Shown in pieces: positions 34,053 to 41,802 of a DNA stretch of 41,802 nucleotides (position 1 is its first letter; every line of letters starts with the position of its first letter). Location of the stretch: contig MENF01000150.1 of the NCBI GenBank assembly GCA_001769035.1, forward strand, positions 74,848-116,649. Direction: 5' to 3'. This stretch comes from Bacteroidetes bacterium GWA2_32_17 (GTDB taxonomy: Bacteria; Bacteroidota; Bacteroidia; Bacteroidales; GWA2-32-17). Both the position numbers and the translations under genes were made by a program. Below the pieces are notes generated by a model. It was not told where the DNA came from. It searched no databases and worked only from the letters and a program-made list of their open reading frames with translations.

Positions 34053-36386
34053 ATGGAAAAAGAATTAAAAATATTATTTATAGAAGATATGCCAGCCGAC
34101 CACGAACTAACCGTTTTTGAGTTAAAAAATGCTGGATTAATTTTTTTGGCAATTAGAGTTGAAACTGAGTTTGAATTTAAAAATGCGATTGAAAATTTTA
34201 AACCCGATATTATTATTTCGGATTATACAATGCCCGAATTTGATGGCATGAAAGCATTGGAAATTGCAAAAATAATTTGCCCCGATACTCCTTTTATTTT
34301 GCTTACTGGCTCGGTAAACGAAACTACTGCTGTTAGTTGCATGAAAGCAGGTGCTACCGATTATATTTTAAAAGGACACTCCGAACGTTTGCCTTTTGCA
34401 ATAAAAGAAGCCATTGAAAATTATCAATTGCGAAAAGAAAATGAAGAAGCGTATATAGCTTTGCAAACATCAGAAGAAAAATATAAAATTATTGCTGAAA
34501 AAACTACCGATGTAATTTGGCTAATGGACTTAAACGGTAAAGGTCTTTTTGTTTCACCTTCTATAAAAAATTTTACAGGTTATTCGGTTGAAGAATATTT
34601 AAACCAAAATTTTGATGCTCGCTTTACTCACGAATCTGCTAATATTGCAAAATTAACAATGTTCAAAGAATTGGGAAGATACGCCGAACGAAAAGAAGTG
34701 TTAAAAAATTATCACTTAAAGTTAGAACTTGAATATAATTGCAAAAATGGAAACACAAAATGGGGCGAAATAATAATTACACCATGGCTTAACAGCAATA
34801 ACGAACTAACAAGAATGCATGGAGTTACCCGTGATATAACAGAACGCAAAATATCTGACGAACTTATTATAAAACTTTCAGTTGCTGTTGAGCAAAGTCC
34901 GGCAATAATTATAATTACAGACTTAAACGCAAATATTGAATATGTAAATAAAAAAGTAACTGAAATTACAGGTTATAGTAAAGAAGAATTAATTGGCAAA
35001 AATCCAAGAATTTTTCAATCAGGTAAAACTCCAATAGAAACTTACGAAAAACTTTGGAAAACGATTTTAGCAGGAAATGAGTATCGTGGCGAATTTATAA
35101 ATAAAAAGAAAAATGGCGAGTTATATTGGGAATATGCAACAATTTCATCTATTAAAGATAAAGAAGGAGAAATAACTCATTTTATTGCAGTAAAAGAAGA
35201 TATTACTTCACGCAAACGCATGGAAAATGCACTTGTTAAAGCAAAAGAAAAAGCCGAAGAAAGCGATAAATTAAAAACAGCTTTTTTAAATAACATATCA
35301 CACGAAATTCGTACTCCTTTAAATGGTATAGTTGGTTTTGGCGAATTAATAGCACGTCCTGATTTAGAACAAAGCAAAAAAGATGAGTATTTAGATATTT
35401 TAAATGCAAGCTGCAATCGTTTAGTTAACACAATAACAAATTACATGGATATGTCGCAGTTATCATCGGGCATAATGAGGGTGCATAATAAAATGTTTGA
35501 TGTTAATTTTATAGTTTACGAAATGTCGTTTAAATACAAAGAGTTATGCAAGCGAAAAAATATCGAATTCGAAACAATTCTTCCGGATGATTTAAAAAGT
35601 TTTAAAACATACTCTGACCCCGATTTATTGCAAAAAGTTTTTATGCATTTGATTGATAATGCAATTAAATTTACGAAAAAAGGAAAAATTTCTATTGGTT
35701 ATAAGATTAAAAATGAATTCATCGAATTTTACATAACTGATACCGGATATGGAATTGGCGAAAAATATTATGAAATTATTTTTGAAAAATTCAGGCAAAT
35801 TACTACCGAAAACCGTAGAGTAATTGCAGGTAGTGGTTTGGGTTTAACAATATCAAAAGAAATTGCAAAATTGCTTGAAGGCAATATTTGGGTTGAATCG
35901 GAATTGAATGTTGGCTCTACTTTTTTTATTACAGTACCATTAAGAACTATAGAAGATTTTGAAATGAAATCGAAAAATATTTTATCTAAAAATATTAAAA
36001 AACCAAATATCCTTTTAGTTGAAGACGATTACACAAATATGCTTTATATGAACAATGTTATAAAGGAAAACTTTTTAGCAACAATTTATGAAGCAACAAA
36101 TGGCAAAGAAGCAATTGAAGTTGTTAAATTGCATCCCGAATTAGATATTATTTTAATGGATTTAAAAATGCCTGTAATGGATGGTTATGAAGCAACACAT
36201 ATTATTAAAACAATTAGAAATAAAATGCCGGTTATTGCCGTTTCGGCTTATTCGTTTCCCGACGATAAAGAAATGGCTCTTAAAGTAGGTTGCGACTATT
36301 ATGTAACTAAACCTGTAGATATAAATATTCTGTTAAAAATAATAAAGGATTTTGGAATAATTAAAAAAGATAGCAATGAAGAATAA
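34053..36386 (+). CDS. Hybrid sensor histidine kinase (REC-PAS-PAS-HisKA-HATPase-REC)
   Basis: The 777-residue soluble kinase has no membrane helix. Domains: an N-terminal receiver (1-120; E11, D12, phosphoacceptor D57, T85, K107), two PAS domains (about 141-266 and 275-390, each ending in ITERK or ITSRK), HisKA with H417 (NISHEIRTPLNG), and HATPase (HLIDNAIKFTKKG, DTGYGIG, GSGLGLTISKEIA; about 520-630). A C-terminal receiver follows (649-765; D703 in ILMDLKMPVMDG). The N-terminal receiver suggests input from another kinase and the C-terminal one a phosphorelay output. The second kinase gene follows at once. Signal and target are unknown. Confidence 0.95.
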   Translation: MEKELKILFIEDMPADHELTVFELKNAGLIFLAIRVETEFEFKNAIENFKPDIIISDYTMPEFDGMKALEIAKIICPDTPFILLTGSVNETTAVSCMKAGATDYILKGHSERLPFAIKEAIENYQLRKENEEAYIALQTSEEKYKIIAEKTTDVIWLMDLNGKGLFVSPSIKNFTGYSVEEYLNQNFDARFTHESANIAKLTMFKELGRYAERKEVLKNYHLKLELEYNCKNGNTKWGEIIITPWLNSNNELTRMHGVTRDITERKISDELIIKLSVAVEQSPAIIIITDLNANIEYVNKKVTEITGYSKEELIGKNPRIFQSGKTPIETYEKLWKTILAGNEYRGEFINKKKNGELYWEYATISSIKDKEGEITHFIAVKEDITSRKRMENALVKAKEKAEESDKLKTAFLNNISHEIRTPLNGIVGFGELIARPDLEQSKKDEYLDILNASCNRLVNTITNYMDMSQLSSGIMRVHNKMFDVNFIVYEMSFKYKELCKRKNIEFETILPDDLKSFKTYSDPDLLQKVFMHLIDNAIKFTKKGKISIGYKIKNEFIEFYITDTGYGIGEKYYEIIFEKFRQITTENRRVIAGSGLGLTISKEIAKLLEGNIWVESELNVGSTFFITVPLRTIEDFEMKSKNILSKNIKKPNILLVEDDYTNMLYMNNVIKENFLATIYEATNGKEAIEVVKLHPELDIILMDLKMPVMDGYEATHIIKTIRNKMPVIAVSAYSFPDDKEMALKVGCDYYVTKPVDINILLKIIKDFGIIKKDSNEE

Positions 36387-36429
36387 ATATAAGAGGTTAG
36401 AGGTTAGAAGTTTAGTAAAAATATTAAAT

Positions 36430-39400
36430 ATGAAAAATAACAAATTAAATAAATTCTCTTTTCAGGTTTTTATTATTTTAATAGTAATAGCAATTGCTAC
36501 CGTTACATATTCTGTATATTATTTTAATGGTTACAGCAAAAACTATAAATCCGAAATTAACAAACAATTAACAGCCATTTCGGAGCTTAAAATTAATAAC
36601 ATAACGCAATGGCGAAACGAAAGATTAAATGATGCCGAAATATTTCATAACAACAAACAGATTCAATCTATTGTTCAAAGTATATTAACCGATACAAATA
36701 ATGCAGAAGCCAAAAATTTATTAAAAAACATGTTTAATTATATAATGTCTGATGATGAATATAGGAACATTATGTTAATTGATACATCTGGCAAAGTGTT
36801 ATATAGTTACGTGTACAATAAAACTCATTTAGCAACCAATTATCGCAACGACATAACTAAATTAAAATACTCGAACGATATTCATTTTAATGATTTCGAA
36901 AAAGAAATGCTATCCGATTCTATTTGCATAACTTTATTAGTTCCTGTATTAAATAACAATGAGCAATTAATAGCAGAGATAAAACTTTGCATTAATCCAA
37001 ACCATTATTTGTTTCCAATAGTTAAATTTTTTCCATATAAAAGCAAAACTGCCGAAACATTAATTGTTCGGAGCGATGGTAACTATGTTACATATTTGAA
37101 TAACTTGCGATTTATAAAAAATTCTGCATTTAATTTACACATTCCCATTAAAAACAAAACCATACCATCGGTAATGACAGTTTTAGGTAAAGAAGGAATT
37201 GTAGAAGGAACCGATTATTTTAATAATAAAGTAGTTGCTTATGTTAATTCTATAAAAGGAACTCCATGGTACCTTGTTTCGAAAATTAATATTGACGAAG
37301 CTTATGCTCCAATTAACAATAGACTTTGGGAAATTATTGTGGTTATTACAATAATAATATTTTGTTTTTGTCTTTTGTCTTTTTATTTATGGAAACGCCA
37401 GCAATATCAATTTTACAAAATAAATCATCAGAGCGTAATGGCATTGTTAGACAGCGAAAAACGCTATAAAGCAATTTTCGAAGGGGCTGGCGAGGGTATT
37501 GTGTATCATTTGTTAAATGGTAAAATTATTGAATGTAACAAAAATTTTGCTAAAATCCATGGTTATACAATCAAGGAAATTGTTGATATTAATATACATG
37601 ATTTGAACAGTCCCGAATCGGAAAAGTTAGTAAAACAACGTATCGAAAATATCTTAAAAAATAAAACGTTTGTTTTCGAATCAGAGCATAAACATAAAAA
37701 TGGAAGAATTATTCCCTTAGAAGTTGTTTCTGCAACAATTAATTTGAATGGCGAAAAAATAATTGTTTCGTTTCAGCATGATATAACAGAACGTAAAATT
37801 GCCGAAAACAATATTAAAAAACTCAATCGTATTTATGCTTTTATAAGCAACATTAACAAAACTATAGTAAGGGTTAAAAATAAAAACGAATTATATAGCA
37901 ATATTTGTAAAGTTGCAGTAGATGTTGGCAAATTTAAAATGGCATGGATAGGAGAAATAAACAAAAATAAAGTTGAAGTAATAAGTTATGCAGGGGATAC
38001 TGGTAATTATTTGGAAAGAATTAATATTGATTTGAATGACAAAACCCTTTCTAAAGGACCAACTGCAAGAGCTATTAAAACCGGCTTTTATGCATTTTCT
38101 AACAATATCCAAAACGATAATGCAATGTTGCCATGGGTTGAAGAAGCAGTTAAACTAGGGTTTAATTCTTCAATTGCATTACCTATAATTGTGTTTGAAA
38201 AAACAATAGGTACATTAAATTTATATTCAAGCGAAATAAATTTTTTCGTTCAGGAAGAAATTAATTTACTGATAGAAGTTTCAAATGATATTTCGTTTGC
38301 AGTTGAATATATTGAAAATGAAAAACTATACAAAAACACTGAATTAAATTTAATTAAATCGGAAAAAAAGTATCGGCTTCTTGCCGAAAATTCAACTGAT
38401 ATTATCTGGTCAATAGATTTGCAGTCGTTAAAGTTTATTTACATAAGTCCTTCGGTAACAAGAATATTGGGATATACCACAGAAGAAGCAATAAACATGA
38501 CAATTGAGCAATATTTAACTCCCGAGTCGTTTCAATTTATTATGAAAGAATTAAAAGAAGCAATTAAACTCGACAGTTTGAAAAAATTACCGCCTGACGA
38601 AATAAGAACTTATGAAGTGAAAGAATTTTGCAAAAATGGTTCAATTATAGATGTAGAAATAAAAGTTAAATTTGTACGAGGTACAAATGGCAACCCTTAT
38701 GCAATTCAGGGAACAACAAGTGATATAACAGAACGTAAAAAATTTGAAGCGGAAATTGAAAAACTCAACCAGACTCTCGAATTAAAAGTAATTGAACGCA
38801 CCAAACAATTGCAGGCAGCTAACAAAGAACTCGATGCATTTAGTTATTCTGTTTCGCATAACTTACATACCCCATTGCGTTTAATAAAAGGGTTTTCAGG
38901 AATTTTAAATCAGAAATATGATAAAATTATTGATGATGATGGAAAACATATTTTAGACACAATTAGTAACAATGCTCAAAATATGGAAAAATTAATTGAT
39001 TCGTTGCTAAATCTTTCCAAAACCACCCGCAGCGATTTGCGAAAAATAGAAGTAGATATGAATAAAATAATGAACATTGTTATAAATGAAACATTATTGC
39101 CCGGGCAGCAAAACGGATATAAAATAACAATATGCAATTTGCCTGTAATTACTGCCGATGCTGAACTTATAAAGCAAGTATGGATTAATTTAGTTTCTAA
39201 TGCAATAAAATATACCCGACCTAAAAAGGAAAGGATTATTGAAATTGGAGCGTACGAAAAAATTAATGAGAATGTATATTATGTAAAAGATAATGGTGTG
39301 GGCTTTAATCCCGAATATTCAGATAAATTATTTGGAGTATTTCAACGACTTCATAAAAGTGAAGATTTTGAAGGAATAGGTGTTGGACTTGCAATTGTAC

Positions 39401-39489
39401 AACGTATTATAAATAAACACGGTGGAAAAGTATGGGCAGAGGGCAAACTAAATGAGGGTGCTGCATTTTGGTTTTCGTTGCCTAAATAG
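36430..39489 (+). CDS. Membrane sensor histidine kinase (PAS-GAF-PAS-HisKA-HATPase)
   Basis: The 1019-residue kinase has a membrane helix at about 8-30, a periplasmic sensor region of about 265 residues (Cache-like, with NIMLIDTSGKVLYSY and NSIKGTPWYLVSKINIDEAYAPI), and a second helix at about 299-321. Then come PAS (344-457), GAF (about 485-630, FKMAWIGEINKNKVEVISYAGD), PAS (646-768), a coiled stretch, HisKA with H810 (FSYSVSHNLHTPLR) and HATPase (NLVSNAIKYTRP, KDNGVGFNP, GIGVGLAIVQRII). There is no receiver. The frame also opens at an ATG at 36376 that overlaps the previous stop by 11 nt, but the 18 added codons cover a gaggttagaggttag repeat, so 36430 is chosen. Confidence 0.93.
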   Translation: MKNNKLNKFSFQVFIILIVIAIATVTYSVYYFNGYSKNYKSEINKQLTAISELKINNITQWRNERLNDAEIFHNNKQIQSIVQSILTDTNNAEAKNLLKNMFNYIMSDDEYRNIMLIDTSGKVLYSYVYNKTHLATNYRNDITKLKYSNDIHFNDFEKEMLSDSICITLLVPVLNNNEQLIAEIKLCINPNHYLFPIVKFFPYKSKTAETLIVRSDGNYVTYLNNLRFIKNSAFNLHIPIKNKTIPSVMTVLGKEGIVEGTDYFNNKVVAYVNSIKGTPWYLVSKINIDEAYAPINNRLWEIIVVITIIIFCFCLLSFYLWKRQQYQFYKINHQSVMALLDSEKRYKAIFEGAGEGIVYHLLNGKIIECNKNFAKIHGYTIKEIVDINIHDLNSPESEKLVKQRIENILKNKTFVFESEHKHKNGRIIPLEVVSATINLNGEKIIVSFQHDITERKIAENNIKKLNRIYAFISNINKTIVRVKNKNELYSNICKVAVDVGKFKMAWIGEINKNKVEVISYAGDTGNYLERINIDLNDKTLSKGPTARAIKTGFYAFSNNIQNDNAMLPWVEEAVKLGFNSSIALPIIVFEKTIGTLNLYSSEINFFVQEEINLLIEVSNDISFAVEYIENEKLYKNTELNLIKSEKKYRLLAENSTDIIWSIDLQSLKFIYISPSVTRILGYTTEEAINMTIEQYLTPESFQFIMKELKEAIKLDSLKKLPPDEIRTYEVKEFCKNGSIIDVEIKVKFVRGTNGNPYAIQGTTSDITERKKFEAEIEKLNQTLELKVIERTKQLQAANKELDAFSYSVSHNLHTPLRLIKGFSGILNQKYDKIIDDDGKHILDTISNNAQNMEKLIDSLLNLSKTTRSDLRKIEVDMNKIMNIVINETLLPGQQNGYKITICNLPVITADAELIKQVWINLVSNAIKYTRPKKERIIEIGAYEKINENVYYVKDNGVGFNPEYSDKLFGVFQRLHKSEDFEGIGVGLAIVQRIINKHGGKVWAEGKLNEGAAFWFSLPK

Positions 39490-39633
39490 AGTCTGTCTAT
39501 AAAGTCCGCTGACTGCGTTATGCTCGTTTTGAAAACAGTCATTTACATAAGTAAACTCCTTGATTTTCAAAACTTCGCAAGCCTTGTCATCGAACTTTAT
39601 ACTCCAGACTCTTGACTTTATGGACAGACACTA
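39487..39633. repeat. MITE-like repeat A
   Basis: A 147-bp unit starts at the stop codon of the kinase gene. Its terminal inverted repeats are tagagtctgtctataaagtc (39487-39506) and gactttatggacagacacta (39614-39633), 18 of 20 matching after reversal. The body contains cgttttgaaaacagtcattt, shared with repeat B. It has no coding capacity. Confidence 0.8.
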
Positions 39634-39635
39634 AA

Positions 39636-39934
39636 TAGTGTCTGTCTATAATGTCCGATTTTTTTCGTTATACCCCAGTACGCTTCACTACGGGGTAAAC
39701 TTGTTTTGAAAACAGTCATTTACATTCCACCATTGTTTGTGTCCTCACAAACAAAGCGTGCATATTATATGCTCAAAAAGAGATTGCAAATCGTTTGTGA
39801 AGACACAAACGAAGGCAGTGAGGTTTTAAAAACTTAGCATGTTTACCCTGTAGAATTTCGATTTATCGGAATATTCAACAGGGCCTCAAACTCGAACATT
39901 ATGAATCAGACACAGAGTTTATGGACAGACACTA
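39636..39934. repeat. MITE-like repeat B
   Basis: A 299-bp unit lies 2 nt after repeat A. Its ends are tagtgtctgtctataatgtc (39636-39655) and gagtttatggacagacacta (39915-39934), 17 of 20 matching. The left body (cgcttcactacggggtaaac, then ttgaaaacagtcatttac) matches the copy at 919-1003 near rpoB. Two purine-loop hairpins (39733-39754 and 39791-39812) lie inside it. Confidence 0.8.
39733..39812. repeat. Two GTTTGTG hairpins inside repeat B
   Basis: 39733-39754 is a perfect 9-bp stem with loop tcct (agga on the other strand). 39791-39812 is a perfect 9-bp stem with loop aaga, followed by aggcag. They face opposite ways and belong to the same family as those at 19931-20034 and 22201-22224, with T/A in place of the C/G pair of the GTTCGTG copies. 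Confidence 0.75.
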
Positions 39935-39945
39935 ATTACGTTTTT

Positions 39946-40018
39946 GACGTTGATTTTCGCTAGTTTATTTTAATTATTTTTATCATAATTATCTTAATAA
40001 ATCAACGTCTTGTTTTTT
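39946..40018 (+). terminator. Possible terminator after the kinase pair
   Basis: A perfect 11-bp inverted repeat (gacgttgattt at 39946-39956, aaatcaacgtc at 39999-40009) with a 42-nt spacer is followed by ttgtttttt on the plus strand. The long loop makes it uncertain as an intrinsic terminator. Confidence 0.35.
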
Positions 40019-41540
40019 AAAAATTTATTTTCTCAACACCTATTTCAATGCGTTTTATAATCTCATTTTTGCCAAGTAATTCGGCAATTTTCATCATAGA
40101 CGGACCAGAAGTTGTACCGACAACCACAATTCTAAATGGAGTCATAACTTGTCCCAACCCAATGTTTTTTGATTCGAAATGTTGTTTAATGTTATTTTCT
40201 AAAATATTTGATTCAAAAACTTCTGTAGCAGCCAACACTTCTTTTAATTCTATTAATATTGAAGCAGAATCGGGTTTCCATCTTTTTTTAATTGCCTCTG
40301 CATCATAGCTTTCGGGAATCTGAAAAAAGAATTTACCTTCTTTTACAATATCTTTAACAAAATTTGCACGTTCTTTTAACATTTCGCAGATTTTCTCTAC
40401 AAATTTAATATCTGTAATTATTCCATTTTTTTTAAGTTCAGCTTCAACCAATATTGCTAATTCATTATTCGATTTAGCTTGTAAATACTGATGATTAAAC
40501 CATTTTGTTTTGTCGGGATCGAAACGTGAACCTGATTTTCCAACTCTTTCCAACGTAAATATTTTTGTTAATTCTTTTAATGAAAATATTTCTTGTTCTG
40601 TTCCGGGATTCCAACCTAAAAGAGCTAGCATGTTTACAAATGCTTCAGAAAAATATCCCCACTCTTTATAACCCGAATAAACTTCTCCCTCCGGTGTTTT
40701 CCAATCAGTTGGAAAAACCGGAAAACCTAATTTATCGCCATCGCGTTTGCTTAACTTTCCTTTGCCATCGGGTTTTAAAATTAATGGTAAATGTGCAAAT
40801 TGTGGTATTGTACTTTCCCAACCAAAAGCACGATACAATAAAACATGTAAAGGAAGCGATGGTAGCCATTCTTCTCCTCTTATTACATGCGAAATTTCCA
40901 TTAAATAGTCGTCAACAATATTTGCCAAATGATAAGTTGGCATTCCGTCTGACTTAAATAAAACTTTATCGTCTAATGTATTAGTGTTTACTTCGATATT
41001 TCCACGAATTAAATCGCTCATGCGAACAACCTCATTTTCGGGCATTTTAAATCTTATTACATAATGTTTTTCGGACGATAAAAATTCATCTACTTCAGTT
41101 TTTGTCAATGTTAAACTATTACGTAAATTTTTACGTGTTTTTACATCATACTGAAATTGTATTTTTTGCGATTCAAATTCTTTTCTTATTAAATCTAATT
41201 TATCAGGAGTATCAAAAGCGTAATATGCATTACCATTTTCAATTAATATATCTGCATATTGTTTGTAAATCTGCTTTCTATCAGATTGCCTGTATGGTCC
41301 ATAATTTCCACCTTTTATAACATCTTCGTCAAAATTAATTCCACACCACTTTAACGACTCAATTATATATTCTTCGGCACCTGCAACAAAACGTGTTTGG
41401 TCGGTATCTTCAATACGGAGTATCATTGTTCCGTTATTTTTTTTTGCAAACAAATAATTGAACAAAGCAGTGCGAACACCGCCTAAATGTAAGGGTCCGG
41501 TTGGACTGGGTGCAAAACGAACTCTAACTTTATTATCCAT
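40017..41540 (-). CDS. gltX: Glutamyl-tRNA synthetase
   Basis: The 507-residue class I synthetase charges tRNA-Glu. It has the HIGH-type motif at P16-L-H-L-G20 (APSPTGPLHLGGVRTALFNYLFAKK) and the KMSKS equivalent KLSKR near residue 260 (GKGKLSKRDGDKLGFPVFP). The anticodon-binding helical domain fills the C-terminal third. The frame opens 18 codons further upstream, but MDNKVRVRFAPSPTG is the normal N-terminus, so the ATG at 41540 is chosen. Whether it also charges tRNA-Gln cannot be told from this window. A TATTTTTG box lies at 41555-41562. Confidence 0.97.
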   Translation of the reverse strand: MDNKVRVRFAPSPTGPLHLGGVRTALFNYLFAKKNNGTMILRIEDTDQTRFVAGAEEYIIESLKWCGINFDEDVIKGGNYGPYRQSDRKQIYKQYADILIENGNAYYAFDTPDKLDLIRKEFESQKIQFQYDVKTRKNLRNSLTLTKTEVDEFLSSEKHYVIRFKMPENEVVRMSDLIRGNIEVNTNTLDDKVLFKSDGMPTYHLANIVDDYLMEISHVIRGEEWLPSLPLHVLLYRAFGWESTIPQFAHLPLILKPDGKGKLSKRDGDKLGFPVFPTDWKTPEGEVYSGYKEWGYFSEAFVNMLALLGWNPGTEQEIFSLKELTKIFTLERVGKSGSRFDPDKTKWFNHQYLQAKSNNELAILVEAELKKNGIITDIKFVEKICEMLKERANFVKDIVKEGKFFFQIPESYDAEAIKKRWKPDSASILIELKEVLAATEVFESNILENNIKQHFESKNIGLGQVMTPFRIVVVGTTSGPSMMKIAELLGKNEIIKRIEIGVEKINF

Positions 41541-41750
41541 AAATATCTTTTTTGCAAAAATAATAATGTTTAGCCAATAAAAATCATAAAGCAAAATTTA
41601 TGTTTAATAAAAAAAATTGCATGTGTTTAATATACTGTAGCTTGTGATATCTTGAATGATTTTTGAAAATAAAAAAATATCTCCTTATCTTGATGCGTCT
41701 AGTCGGGATTTAAATAAAAGCGAAGTTAGTTGTTTTAGAGGGGTTCTAAA

Positions 41751-41764
41751 ATCCGATATCGGAT
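41751..41764. promoter_or_regulatory. Perfect 14-bp palindrome atccgatatcggat
   Basis: This is identical to 31466-31479. It lies about 210 nt upstream of the gltX start. The rest of 41541-41802 is AT-rich, with a possible -7 box at 41555-41562 and no supported gene. Confidence 0.5.
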
Positions 41765-41802
41765 TAGATTTTTTGAGCCAGACAAAATTTTAAAAAGGTA
41801 TA

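Noticed and set aside
36376-36429. Upstream ATG for the second kinase
   Set aside because: The added codons cover a gaggttagaggttag repeat and push the membrane helix inward; the ATG at 36430 gives the usual short lead.

Overview
The window comes from an AT-rich member of the Bacteroidota. The evidence is two secreted proteins with type IX secretion (T9SS) type-B C-terminal sorting domains, one of them a giant SprB-repeat protein; promoter-like TAnnTTTG boxes; an almost complete lack of Shine-Dalgarno sequences; and Bacteroidota-type ribosomal and RNA polymerase genes. No order can be fixed from the sequence alone. Most genes read on the minus strand.

Reading in transcription order (right to left), 12.1-1.1 kb is the information-processing block: rpsU, xerC, hpf, four tRNAs (Thr-Tyr-Gly-Thr), tuf, tRNA-Trp, secE, nusG, rplK, rplA, rplJ, rplL, rpoB. 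This is the classic tRNA-tufB-secE-nusG-rplKAJL-rpoB order, but rpoC does not follow rpoB. Instead there is a repeat-bearing gap, then an unrelated gene on the opposite strand. Two long, near-duplicate spacers sit in front of rplKA and rplJL, where leader regulation is normally found.

From 12.4 to 33.6 kb lie mixed genes: the 1784-residue SprB-like surface protein, a class I aminotransferase, a small membrane protein, htpG, a membrane-anchored lone receiver, a bifunctional Rel (p)ppGpp enzyme, a second T9SS type-B protein, a catalytic/non-catalytic M16 peptidase pair, a class IV aminotransferase (PabC-like), a GmhB-like HAD phosphatase, a rhomboid protease and an outer-membrane barrel protein. 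From 34.0 to 39.5 kb two large sensor kinases read on the plus strand. gltX closes the window.

The intergenic DNA is the most unusual part. It holds several repeat families: degenerate 'phrase' repeats built from short words such as gttcattgttc and ttcaaaaaagttc; purine-loop hairpins of the form GTTYGTG-RRGA-CACRAAC; MITE-like units with about 20-bp terminal inverted repeats, found both next to the rpoB break and at 39.5 kb; a nested-palindrome element beside the SprB-like gene; and another between the divergent barrel-protein and kinase genes. The hpf gene carries a perfect Shine-Dalgarno sequence, unlike every other protein-gene start I checked here. I see no CRISPR array, intact insertion sequence, prophage or obvious defence system.
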